Shown piece after piece: positions 53,501-62,145 of a DNA stretch of 64,000 nt (position 1 is the first letter of the stretch; every line of letters begins with the position of its first letter). The notes below the pieces were generated by a model that was not told the origin of the DNA, searched no databases, and was given only the letters and a program-made list of their open reading frames with translations. The translations under genes were made by a program, and so were the position numbers. Where the stretch lies: contig CAYZJV010000001.1 in NCBI GenBank assembly GCA_964478945.1, forward strand, positions 1 to 64,000, read 5' to 3'. This DNA is from CAYZJV01 sp964478945 (GTDB lineage Bacteria > Spirochaetota > Spirochaetia > Sphaerochaetales > Sphaerochaetaceae).

Positions 53501-55273
53501 TCCACCGATTTCTTTTCCTGGTTGGACAACCTTCCCACATCCTTGGAAATGTTGCCCGAACTGAAGGCAACGCATTCGGATGTGAGCCTGTATGGTATGG
53601 TGCCATGGAAAGTGGGCACCCATATCGTACGTTTCTCGGATGATTCGATCATTGTGGACAAAGGTGATCGCGGCACGTTGTCCGGTTCCTACAATTACCG
53701 TACGGGGTATCTCGATGTGCTCGCTTCGGAAGGATTTCCGATTCCCATGAGAGCCTTCGGCACGGTGGGGAATGGGAAAATTTCCCTCATGATGGAGAAT
53801 ATCAGGTTTGACCTGAAGTATCTCAATGCGATATTCGCCGAACCGATCATTACGTTCCAGAAGGGGAAGGCTTTTGGAAACCTCTTGATCGACGGGTCGC
53901 TCGATGATCCCGACTACTACGGAACATTGAAAGCCGATTCCATCGATGTCACCACATTCTGGACTGTTGGAGAAAGTTTCTCACTAAAGAATCCCGTCAT
54001 GACGGTCTCCGAACATAGTGCCGTTGTCGCGGCCTCTCCGGTATCGGCCGTACATGAATCGGGACGACGTACCACCGGAACAATCCAAATGGAATTCACA
54101 GTGGAACAATGGGGTTTTCCACACTATCGGATCGATATATTGGAGATCACCGATCCGATTTCCATCTGGATACCCATTCCCGATATCGATGTGAACATCG
54201 AGACGATGGTATCCGGTAGTTTTTCGATCGATGGGTATGCCACCGAAGAGACCCTTTATGGGGATGTGACCGTATCGGAAGGGAAGATCTCGTTCGGAGT
54301 TCCGGAATTACCCATCTGGTTCGTACCAAAGACTCGGACCAACATCGATATGACCCTTCGCACAGGTAGAAACGTCTCGTTCATCTTCCCCAATGAGGAG
54401 TCGCCCATCATACGTGCAACCTTTGCCGATGGACAGGAACTGGGCTTGTCGGTGAAGGCTCCATCCATGGTGACCACTTTCGCCGGCGAACTGGCCTTCC
54501 GCAGTGGTGAGATCTACTATGTGCAGAAGAATTTCTATATCACCGAAGGCTCGTTGCGATTCCCTACACGTGGAATTGGCTTGGATTCCGATTTTCTACC
54601 TCGTCTGAATCTTAGGGCGAGACTGCGTGAGTTTGAACCTGACGGTACCAGGGTGGACATCTTCATGGTGTTGCAGGATGCGAGGTTCGACGATTTGAAT
54701 CCTCGTTTCGAATCGATTCCCCTCAGATCGACCAATGAGATTCTCGAGTTGCTCGGTCAGAATATCGTGACCGCAGGGAGTGCAAGGGAGAGTGGACTCA
54801 CCTCCGTGGTGGCTGTGGCATCCGCTGCGACGGATGTGATTTCACGTTTGGGAATCCTGCAAAACACGACGATTTCGCTCGGGTTCTCCAGCATCATCAG
54901 GGAATCCTTGGGCCTCGATGTGTTCACCATCAGGACAAACCTTCTGCAGAACATCTTGTTCGATGCGTTGCCGGGCGTGGTTGCGGACACCACCGTAAGT
55001 CCGATCGCACGCTACTTGGACAATACCACCATGTACATAGGCAAGTACCTTTTGGAAGATTTCTACCTGCAGGGAATGCTTCATTTTAGGAGAGCGTCAA
55101 TCGGTGGAGTCAATTCATTCTTGACAAATGATTTGCGAATAGATACCGAACTCAGTGTGGAATGGACCAATCCATTGGCCACCTTCAGTTTCTTCACACA
55201 ACCCGAAGAGTTGTCGGTTTTCGATTTATTCGATACTATGGGATTCAGTATTACAAAGCGTTTCGAATTCTAG
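50561..55273 (+). CDS. tamB: TamB-like translocation and assembly protein
   Basis: The 1570-residue protein has one N-terminal membrane helix (about 10-33), then about 1200 residues of repeated short beta strands expected for a lipid-carrying groove (AsmA/VPS13-like), and a C-terminal DUF490 domain (about 1250-1570) ending in the outer-membrane strand SITKRFEF. I chose ATG 50561 (MKYHTTISNS), since an upstream start at 50465 would put 32 polar residues before the helix. It is directly followed by bamA, with which TamB cooperates in spirochaetes such as Borrelia. Confidence 0.88.
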   Translation: MKYHTTISNSIASLVILIAVVLSVLVMGGMKVLPDFTDALSESIVQRLSGDGTRTVGISSIDASLFSDIVLNDIKVADGSGDVVVSIGKLTIDVPAYGLIWNRLLPKRIGISMEQVDASVDQNELLQWFSNEASAGESFPLDPLLSGRTIMLEMQGTSLAYSLEDLVMSIDGFDLYATIADGILSEASLDANRFLLGASGAEAAAKNPSIAFGSTVAEGRGLRLVSDSVEIAIPNQRIAFSAESMGASLVSPSLSELLSLDGDVVLTAEGGLWSVGLGDDVLRFQSDTFGVDGTLVGGSLGLLELGIPKANLTYGSWELLLDSTEALLSLGDDTLEASLRSPGSYILKHELSPLVRIETPNVAYSMNTLFEQVQFDAANIVGSSIEHIGKLLDYNISSIESLATIDPYILAIRNRNESSLTAETSFDIEMETKLPFLPDISGQVSGSIAFDRQLVPSDARLFLGEFTSGQLDGSIDASVAYRAGEDIDFSLTHTNGIELVVDHRIAQNSSRVSLRLDDMKPYRFLSVVEKFSPTVAALLAPETSLQGNINMTIANDLENGRGTAEIGIANLAVDEQRFNLATTFTGSLDSEVLSIDLATLTTEGYRLSYIGSMDRTRLFPEGTLTISDVESGEEMVSADFNRLSKQSYQYRITSPSMVGSSLDGDVSWSERGDVNARGVLSVPKATYPLTINYAFDEGRIILGSEDLTASLDFTTVPGHIAFGLETDALALPPITSGPLSGRAFVTGTIAADFSLAEELFIINSPSLLLEGLSWRDEKPFSLRFALDADSRELRLHDMLYEDAAGPLRGYLTISNRSLLELTQGVLFDFSALADVRGAGRERISISFDHDETDRSTASGVVSLQDFNVGRFPWFAPDAMADFVFVGKTDLSSLMLGHASASLASSADTSEWKTDLHFTESGIMVSELSFERGTTRVAVERAALPYEGESSVSLSARVESPLVWRDGDTSGKAEVTFGLPASTDFFSWLDNLPTSLEMLPELKATHSDVSLYGMVPWKVGTHIVRFSDDSIIVDKGDRGTLSGSYNYRTGYLDVLASEGFPIPMRAFGTVGNGKISLMMENIRFDLKYLNAIFAEPIITFQKGKAFGNLLIDGSLDDPDYYGTLKADSIDVTTFWTVGESFSLKNPVMTVSEHSAVVAASPVSAVHESGRRTTGTIQMEFTVEQWGFPHYRIDILEITDPISIWIPIPDIDVNIETMVSGSFSIDGYATEETLYGDVTVSEGKISFGVPELPIWFVPKTRTNIDMTLRTGRNVSFIFPNEESPIIRATFADGQELGLSVKAPSMVTTFAGELAFRSGEIYYVQKNFYITEGSLRFPTRGIGLDSDFLPRLNLRARLREFEPDGTRVDIFMVLQDARFDDLNPRFESIPLRSTNEILELLGQNIVTAGSARESGLTSVVAVASAATDVISRLGILQNTTISLGFSSIIRESLGLDVFTIRTNLLQNILFDALPGVVADTTVSPIARYLDNTTMYIGKYLLEDFYLQGMLHFRRASIGGVNSFLTNDLRIDTELSVEWTNPLATFSFFTQPEELSVFDLFDTMGFSITKRFEF

Positions 55274-55285
55274 TAAGGAGTACCC

Positions 55286-58200
55286 ATGCTGCGTACCAGA
55301 ACCATTGCCATCCTCTTGTGTATCTTGATCATGCCTACCTTGTTGGCCGACACACCGGCTTTGGAGGCTTGGTGGGAAGGCAAACCCATCGAGGAATTCG
55401 TATATGTGGATCTTGATTCGATCGAAGGGTCCCAAATCGATCCATTCGTGGAGCCATTGGTCGGAACTCCCTATGATCAGGATGCGATCGACGAGGCCCG
55501 GGAAAAGCTTCTTGCGACAGGCTGGTTTGTGGAAGCCCTGTTCATTCCATCGCGTGTCGACGGTTCAACCGAAAAGACCATGGTCTATATCGAATTCGTC
55601 GAACGCAAAAAATTGGTGGATATCAATTTCAGTGGCAACAAGTTCATCAAGACCGAAGAATTGCGCCAAGCCATCGGACTGAAAGAGGATGTGATGTTCG
55701 ACACCACGATGATGGATCGGGCAGTACAATCGATCAAACGGTTCTATGCGTCCAGAGGATATGATCGTGTCGATGTGGTTCCTTCCTACGAATCCTCCTC
55801 CGATGGAGAGGGTATCGTGCTCTCCTTCGCGATCACCGAATACGATTGGTATTTGGATAAACCTATCAGATCCTTCACCTACAAAGGTCTGAAGAATGTG
55901 TCGAAGGACACATTGGACGATATCACCTATCCATTTGTCGGCAAGCCGTTCACGAAGAAGCTGTACTCCGAGCTGGAAGCCAAGTTGAACGAATTGCTGG
56001 CCTTCAGCGTATTCCAGGCAGAAGCGAAACGGGGAGGCACGAACAACAACGAACTTACCATAGAATTCAATTTCACCGAGTTGCCGGTGATCGATGCCAT
56101 TCAGTTCCAGGGAAACAATGGCATACGTGCAAATGTGCTTGAGGATGAACTCACCATAAAGACTGGGGAATTCCTCTCGCTGAGCAGGGTGAATGCTGGC
56201 AAGGAATCCTTGAAGAGCCTGTATCTCGAACGTGGGTATGCCGATGTGAAGGTCGATTCTTCGTACGTCATCGATGAGCAGACCAATACACTTGACCTCA
56301 CCTACACCATAGTCGAGGGCAGGCGATGGAAGATCGGTGAATTGGTCTTCGAAGGCAATGACAGGCTCGGTACCTCCGTACTGCAGAAAACGATCTCCAC
56401 AAAGGTACAGTCCTTGTTCAATTCGGGCAATTATGTTGCTTCCAAGATAGCTTCCGATACCCAAGCGATATTGTTGAAGTACCAACAGAATGGGTTCATC
56501 GATGCGAAGGTGCTCGATGTGAGGCTTGAGGATATTCCTCAGGATGATCCCGATATCCGGAAGCTCCGTGTGGTCTTTGTGATCGAGGAATCGGAGCAAT
56601 GGTATTTCGGCGGGATAGAGGTCGAAGGCAACACCGTCTACACCGATGAGGAGATCCGGAATCTGCTCACCATGCAGAAGGGGAGTGTACTCGACATCTC
56701 CAAAGTACAATCGGAGATCAGCAGGATCGCCGACCTGTATTGGAATGAAGGATATGTGGAGAACCAGATCGATATCCAGGAGACGAGGAACACCGAAACC
56801 CAGACAGTTTCCTATACGATGAAGATCGTGGAGAGGGGACAGGCCACGGTACAAGAGGTGATCATCAGGGGATTGACGAAAACGAAACCCTACGTATTGG
56901 AAAGGGAGTTGGCACTCCATGAAGGAGATATCTTCAGCAAGGCGACATATGTGAAGAGTGCGCAGAATCTCTACAATACCGGTTTGTTGACCGATGTGGT
57001 CCCTTCCATCAGCTATGGTACCGAGGAAAATACCGTGGTGGTGACCTACGATGTGACCGAAGGCAATCAGATGAACATCGGATTCGGTGCCACTTTTGGA
57101 GGCAATGTCGAAGGGTTCCCTGTGAGCGGATTCCTCTCTTGGTCCGACACCAACCTTGGCGGAACCGGTCGTGATTTGGAGATCATGACCGAACTCTCGC
57201 CCGATTCGCAGACAGCCTCAATCGCATTCCGCGATTCCTGGGTGAAGGACAAGCGCTGGAGCAATGCGGTGAACCTCTCCTTCAACCGCAGCACCTACGG
57301 CAATGGAATGATACTTGGAGATGGTTCTCCAGACACCCGTTTGAGGGACAACAAGGCCTATCCGTATCCCTATGCGAGCTATGATGCGTGGTTGGCCGAT
57401 GGGAAACCCACTCCGGATTCCGAATTCCTGATGGGATACGAGTATCTGAAGATTGGATTGGGCTACACCACCGGCTACACGTTCGTATTCGATTCGGGGC
57501 GGCTCTCTTTTTCGGTGGGACCTTCGTTGACTCTCAATAGAGCCTATTACGATACCAACATCTTTACTCCATACGACTACTTGATCGGACAATACGGGGA
57601 GGCATGGAAGTTCTCCAATAGGATCGGAATCTCGGTGAGCTGGGATGGACGGGATTTGATCGACAACACCACCAAGGGATATCTTCTCACCCAAAGCGTC
57701 ACGTACGCGGGTGGTGTCCTCGGTGGATTGTCCAATTACATCAGGACATCGAGCAGCCTTTCCGCGTTCCTGAAGGTCTTCGAAATCCCCGGTGAAAAAC
57801 CGACCCCCGGCGTGGTGAGTTTCAACACCACCGCAAGTCTGATGATGGATCAATATTATCCTGTGGATTCTGGAACCTGGGACTGGGGAATGAGTGCTTC
57901 CAAATACGAATACCTCTATATCGATGGGATGACGATCGCGAGGGGATTCTCTCCCCAATTCTACTTCGAGTTCCTCTGGGATTCTTCTCTCGAGTTCAGC
58001 ATTCAGATTGCCGAGAATGTATTGTGGGGTGAGGCGTTCGTGAGTGCGACCGGAACCTCTGGAGATCTTTCCACCATGGTTTCGACACCCTTGGATTGGT
58101 ATTTCGCCGCAGGAATCGGTATCCGTCTGAAGATTCCAGGGTTCCCACTAGGACTCTATCTGGTGAAGAACGCCACCATGGAGGCAAATGGTCCCTTTAC

Positions 58201-58288
58201 ATTCGATCCGGGTACCATTTTCCGCAATCCGGACAGGAGCAACAGTGGATTGAAGCTGGTGTTGGCTATCACCACCAGCATCTATTGA
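55286..58288 (+). CDS. bamA: outer-membrane assembly factor BamA with seven POTRA domains
   Basis: Core Omp85 protein that inserts outer-membrane barrels. The 1000-residue protein has a signal peptide (about 1-21), seven consecutive POTRA-like modules (about 33-107, 108-190, 191-266, 267-345, 346-436, 437-518, 519-593) and a C-terminal 16-strand-type barrel (about 594-1000). Proteobacterial BamA has five POTRA domains. AAGGAG precedes ATG 55286. It sits 12 bases after tamB and 10 bases before mutS, so it is probably co-transcribed with both. Confidence 0.92.
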   Translation: MLRTRTIAILLCILIMPTLLADTPALEAWWEGKPIEEFVYVDLDSIEGSQIDPFVEPLVGTPYDQDAIDEAREKLLATGWFVEALFIPSRVDGSTEKTMVYIEFVERKKLVDINFSGNKFIKTEELRQAIGLKEDVMFDTTMMDRAVQSIKRFYASRGYDRVDVVPSYESSSDGEGIVLSFAITEYDWYLDKPIRSFTYKGLKNVSKDTLDDITYPFVGKPFTKKLYSELEAKLNELLAFSVFQAEAKRGGTNNNELTIEFNFTELPVIDAIQFQGNNGIRANVLEDELTIKTGEFLSLSRVNAGKESLKSLYLERGYADVKVDSSYVIDEQTNTLDLTYTIVEGRRWKIGELVFEGNDRLGTSVLQKTISTKVQSLFNSGNYVASKIASDTQAILLKYQQNGFIDAKVLDVRLEDIPQDDPDIRKLRVVFVIEESEQWYFGGIEVEGNTVYTDEEIRNLLTMQKGSVLDISKVQSEISRIADLYWNEGYVENQIDIQETRNTETQTVSYTMKIVERGQATVQEVIIRGLTKTKPYVLERELALHEGDIFSKATYVKSAQNLYNTGLLTDVVPSISYGTEENTVVVTYDVTEGNQMNIGFGATFGGNVEGFPVSGFLSWSDTNLGGTGRDLEIMTELSPDSQTASIAFRDSWVKDKRWSNAVNLSFNRSTYGNGMILGDGSPDTRLRDNKAYPYPYASYDAWLADGKPTPDSEFLMGYEYLKIGLGYTTGYTFVFDSGRLSFSVGPSLTLNRAYYDTNIFTPYDYLIGQYGEAWKFSNRIGISVSWDGRDLIDNTTKGYLLTQSVTYAGGVLGGLSNYIRTSSSLSAFLKVFEIPGEKPTPGVVSFNTTASLMMDQYYPVDSGTWDWGMSASKYEYLYIDGMTIARGFSPQFYFEFLWDSSLEFSIQIAENVLWGEAFVSATGTSGDLSTMVSTPLDWYFAAGIGIRLKIPGFPLGLYLVKNATMEANGPFTFDPGTIFRNPDRSNSGLKLVLAITTSIY

Positions 58289-58298
58289 GCATTGATGG

Positions 58299-60905
58299 AT
58301 GGCTGTGATGGAGGGGAAGGCGACAACTCCCATGATGGAACAATATCTCGAGTTGAAGAACCGCCATAGGGAGGAGGTGCTTTTCTTCCGCCTCGGCGAT
58401 TTCTACGAGATGTTCCTCGATGATGCGAAAGAGGTTTCCCGACTGCTGAACATCACCCTCACCAGCCGCAATGGTGTTCCCATGTGTGGGATTCCCTACC
58501 ATGCCGCGAAGAACTACATCAAGAGATTGTTGGATGAAGGCAAGAAGATCGCGATCTGTGAACAGGTTGAAATGCCTACTTCTGCAAAAACCATCGCCAA
58601 ACGGGAAGTGGTGCAGACCATCACTCCCGGTACGGTGGTGGAGGATGAGTTTCTCGAGGCCTCGTCCAACAACCACCTGTTGGTTCTATCGCTTTCCGGA
58701 AAGTTCGTTTCCTGTGCTTGGAGTGAACTCTCCAACGGTTCGTTTTCACTGCTTGCGCTTCCATTGGAACAACGGTTCGAATCGATTCGGGCACTGTATG
58801 CCCAATTGTTGCCAAGGGAAGTGTTGGTGAATGAGGACGACTATTTCGAATCCAAGGAGTTCGCTTCACTCGTCGATCAATTCGATGCGATGACCACAAG
58901 GCTGCCACCGTGGTACTTCTCCAAGAGCCAGGGACTCGAACTCTTGCGCACACATGTGGGTTCGATCTCTTTGAAACAATTCGGTATTGAGGATGAGGAC
59001 ATCGAACTGTCGTCCGGAGGTGCCTTGTTCAGGTATCTTCAGGAAACCTCTAAAACCTCTTTGGAACATATCACCGAATTCAAGAAGGTGGATCGTACGT
59101 TGCACATGTCGATCGACGAGTCGACCAGAAGAAACCTCGAACTTCTTACCAATCTGCAGGATGGAGGACACCAACGGACCTTGGTGTCCACGCTCGACAA
59201 GACCTGCACTTCCGGCGGGGCACGGTTGTTGAAGAACTGGGTATCCTCTCCATTGGTATCGTTGGAGGAAATCGAAGTACGACAGGAACGGGTCGATTGG
59301 CTGTATGGACTTGAATCCGAACGACAACGGATTCGTTCCCTTCTGGGAGGAACACGCGATCTTGCTCGTCTTGTATCGCGGGTGTCGATGCGTCGGGCCT
59401 ATCCGCAGGACCTGCTTTCAATACGGCAATCGATCGCAGCCTTCATTGAACTTGTCGCCGAACATACCGAGTATTATCGCTCGATGCTCGATGGAATATT
59501 GGATGACGACATGGTGCAATCGCTCGTGTCGCTGATGGAGCTGCTGCTCCGTGCGCTGCGTGAGGATACGCAAGGTCCGTTCCTACCGGGTAAAGTGATC
59601 AAAAAGGGTTATGATGGTGAACTGGACCACTTGAGGAGCCTTCAACACAGTGGAACGAAGGATTTGGAATCCTATGTCGCAAGATTGAAGGAAGAGACCG
59701 GAATCCCCACCATCAAACTCTCCCACAACAAAATCATCGGACGCTACCTGGAGATACCCAAGACCCATGGAACGAAAATACCCGATTGGTTCTACCGCAA
59801 ACAGACGCTGGTGAATGCTGAGAGGTATACCACCGATGAATTGGTCGAACTCGAAACAGCCATCCTTGCAAGTGGCGAACGGGCCGATGATTTGGAAAGA
59901 CGGCTCTATGAGGAACTCCTCGACAGAACCGGTGCGTTGCATGAGCCGCTCATGAGATTGGGTATGTTCTTCTCAACCCTCGACTGTATCCAGTCCCTGG
60001 CCCAATGTGCCCGTCTCAATGGATATGTCAAGCCGATTGTCACCGAAGAGGATGTGCTGGAAATAGAGGACGGAAGGCATCCTGTGGTGGAACAATTCCT
60101 GCCAAAGGGGGAGTTCATCGCCAATTCCCTTTCCATGGGAACCGATGAAGAACGGTTTTGTCTCATCACCGGTCCGAATATGGCTGGAAAATCGACCTAT
60201 CTGCGACAAAACGCACTGATTGTGCTCATGGCTCATGTGGGATCGTACGTGCCTGCCTCCAAAGCCGTTGTTGGTGTCACCGACAAATTGTTTTGCAGGG
60301 TAGGAGCGAGCGACAATCTCGCCAGAGGAGAATCGACTTTTCTCATCGAGATGCAGGAGGCCGCCTTCATCCTACGGACAGCCACCAGGCGATCATTGGC
60401 AATCCTTGATGAGATAGGGAGGGGAACCAGCACCCAGGACGGCATGTCGATCGCTTACGCGGTCATGCGCAGCATGGTGGGCTTGAGTGCCAAGACGCTG
60501 TTCGCAACACATTACCATGAATTGACGATGCTCGATACCTCGGGTATGCAATTGCTGACACCCGCTGTTGCTGAAACCAGACGTAAAATCGTATTCTTGA
60601 GAAAGATGCAACAAGGTGTCGCCGACAGTTCCTATGGTCTGCACGTAGCCGGTATGGCCGGAGTGCCGACCAGAGTGATCAGGGAAGCCGCCGAATTCCA
60701 GCGGCAACATTTCGCCGACTACTCATTGAAGGGCACAACCGGGCAACTCGATCTCTTCACCGGAGCGGCGACTGAAGATACTTCCGAAACAAAGTATGGT
60801 GCCTTGGTCGATCGTATCCGTACCTATCCCTTGGAGGATTCCACTCCGATGGAAACGATGCGTTTCGTACAGATGCTGAAGGAACAATTGGAATCCATTG
60901 AATGA
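58299..60905 (+). CDS. mutS: DNA mismatch repair protein MutS
   Basis: Mismatch recognition ATPase. The 868-residue protein has the mismatch-wedge motif Phe35-Tyr-Glu37 (GDFYEMF), the ATPase P-loop GPNMAGKSTYLRQ (about 622-634), the Walker B LDEIGRGT and the TLFATHYHEL motif. An in-frame ATG at 58308 is an alternative start. It follows bamA by ten bases; mutL is not in this window. Confidence 0.97.
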   Translation: MAVMEGKATTPMMEQYLELKNRHREEVLFFRLGDFYEMFLDDAKEVSRLLNITLTSRNGVPMCGIPYHAAKNYIKRLLDEGKKIAICEQVEMPTSAKTIAKREVVQTITPGTVVEDEFLEASSNNHLLVLSLSGKFVSCAWSELSNGSFSLLALPLEQRFESIRALYAQLLPREVLVNEDDYFESKEFASLVDQFDAMTTRLPPWYFSKSQGLELLRTHVGSISLKQFGIEDEDIELSSGGALFRYLQETSKTSLEHITEFKKVDRTLHMSIDESTRRNLELLTNLQDGGHQRTLVSTLDKTCTSGGARLLKNWVSSPLVSLEEIEVRQERVDWLYGLESERQRIRSLLGGTRDLARLVSRVSMRRAYPQDLLSIRQSIAAFIELVAEHTEYYRSMLDGILDDDMVQSLVSLMELLLRALREDTQGPFLPGKVIKKGYDGELDHLRSLQHSGTKDLESYVARLKEETGIPTIKLSHNKIIGRYLEIPKTHGTKIPDWFYRKQTLVNAERYTTDELVELETAILASGERADDLERRLYEELLDRTGALHEPLMRLGMFFSTLDCIQSLAQCARLNGYVKPIVTEEDVLEIEDGRHPVVEQFLPKGEFIANSLSMGTDEERFCLITGPNMAGKSTYLRQNALIVLMAHVGSYVPASKAVVGVTDKLFCRVGASDNLARGESTFLIEMQEAAFILRTATRRSLAILDEIGRGTSTQDGMSIAYAVMRSMVGLSAKTLFATHYHELTMLDTSGMQLLTPAVAETRRKIVFLRKMQQGVADSSYGLHVAGMAGVPTRVIREAAEFQRQHFADYSLKGTTGQLDLFTGAATEDTSETKYGALVDRIRTYPLEDSTPMETMRFVQMLKEQLESIE

Positions 60906-60937
60906 AGCGGCAATCCGATCGATGAAGTGAATATGGC

Positions 60938-61570
60938 ATGATCCATCATCTTGGCGCTTGTCCCCTTTGTGGAAGGATATCCCTCTTGGAATACGAACTG
61001 TGCCCCGAATGCCTTGTGACATTGATGGAAGGGGAATCCCTCTTCTGGAATTGCCATCACATATGTGCAACATGTGGGTATCCGTTGCTCCATGCCGATT
61101 GTGTGTGTACCCATGGTCGAATTCCCGCGCTGTTTCGCTACAGGGGACTGTGTAGGGAACTGTTGATCGCCTACAAGGAACGGGAAACCGTTCGTCTTGC
61201 CGACACCATGGCTTATCTCATGTGCGTTGCGATCACGCGTTTGCACACAGGGAAGGGAATCGTTGGTTTGGTGCCGATTCCCTCTGGTGGAGAGAATGTA
61301 GGGAAATTCGGTAGGGAGACCAATGCAATGGTCGCAGCACGATGTGCACGTGAACCGAAAATCGAAGTGCTGCCGTTGTTGGTTCGGGCAAAAGGGGCAC
61401 CCGTACACGAAATTGCAGTTCACGACCATGTATTCCATATTGAAGATTTCGAATTGTTGCTCGCGATCGATGATGTGATGGATGCTAATTCATGTGTCGA
61501 ACTTTCATTGGAACTGCTGAAACAACGGTTTGACATACCTGTGAAAGCCCTTTGCATGGCGATGGATTGA
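60938..61570 (+). CDS. ComF-like phosphoribosyltransferase-fold protein
   Basis: The 210-residue protein has the ComF layout: an N-terminal double zinc ribbon (CPLCGR, CPECL, CATCGYP and CVCTHG) and FRYRGLCRELLIAYK, then a phosphoribosyltransferase fold. The PRPP loop is degenerate (IDDVMDANSC instead of VDDVxTTG), and GGENVGKFGRETN replaces the usual RGFNQ-type segment. Family members are linked to DNA uptake but their chemistry is unsettled. It lies between mutS and rimP. Confidence 0.75.
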   Translation: MIHHLGACPLCGRISLLEYELCPECLVTLMEGESLFWNCHHICATCGYPLLHADCVCTHGRIPALFRYRGLCRELLIAYKERETVRLADTMAYLMCVAITRLHTGKGIVGLVPIPSGGENVGKFGRETNAMVAARCAREPKIEVLPLLVRAKGAPVHEIAVHDHVFHIEDFELLLAIDDVMDANSCVELSLELLKQRFDIPVKALCMAMD

Positions 61571-61595
61571 CAATACTTGGCAAATGGATTAGGCT
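61567..61595 (+). promoter_or_regulatory. promoter of rimP-nusA-infB
   Basis: A perfect TTGACA (61567-61572), overlapping the comF-like stop codon, is followed after exactly 17 bases by TAGGCT (61590-61595). The predicted start near 61602 gives a short leader that contains the terminator hairpin. Confidence 0.55.
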
Positions 61596-61619
61596 CTGCA
61601 TAGTGAGTATTGATTTTTG

Positions 61620-61646
61620 GGGATCGCAGAGGCCGATCCCTTTTTT
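61620..61646 (+). terminator. terminator/attenuator in the rimP-nusA leader
   Basis: GGGATCG (61620-61626) and CGATCCC (61634-61640) form a perfect 7-base-pair stem with a 7-base loop, followed by six T (61641-61646). It ends only 11 bases before the rimP start codon, between the promoter and the first gene. It either ends comF-like transcripts or controls read-through into the operon. Confidence 0.75.
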
Positions 61647-61657
61647 GTGGAGTAGCA

Positions 61658-62143
61658 GTGCAAGACAGTATTAGGAAAGACGAGTTGTTCCGGGAGCTTT
61701 CCACCGTTCTCAATCCCGTTGGATTACTGGTGGTGGATGTACGTAGGGACGAGCATCGGGACACGACACATGTGGTGGTCATCATCACCAACGAAAGTCA
61801 TGATGTGGGTATCGATGAGTGTGCGAAAGCCCATCGGATCATATTCCCACGGCTCGGTGTACTGCAGGGGGATCGTCATCTGGATCTGGAGGTATCGACT
61901 CCGGGAATTCAACGAAACTTGCATGATGTATACGAGTTCTCCTTGTTTCGCGGGAAACGATGTCGCATCTATGATGGTCGTGAAGGTTTTTGGATCGAAG
62001 GAATCATCGACGTGGTTACGGATGAAGAGGTCGTCCTGTCCCAAGCGAGGATCGAAGATGCGAAAGAAACGATGGAGACGTACCATATACCATATGGCCA
62101 TGTTCAGAAGGCCAAATTAGCATATGCATGGGAGGATATGTAA
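61658..62143 (+). CDS. rimP: ribosome maturation factor RimP
   Basis: Needed for 30S subunit maturation. The 161-residue protein has the N-terminal domain (about 8-80) and the SH3-like C-terminal domain (about 85-160), with the hallmark LEVSTPGIQRNL. The likely start is GTG 61658 with GGAG at 61649-61652; longer in-frame extensions would run through the terminator hairpin. It directly precedes nusA, the conserved rimP-nusA-infB order. Confidence 0.92.
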   Translation: MQDSIRKDELFRELSTVLNPVGLLVVDVRRDEHRDTTHVVVIITNESHDVGIDECAKAHRIIFPRLGVLQGDRHLDLEVSTPGIQRNLHDVYEFSLFRGKRCRIYDGREGFWIEGIIDVVTDEEVVLSQARIEDAKETMETYHIPYGHVQKAKLAYAWEDM

Positions 62144-62145
62144 CA

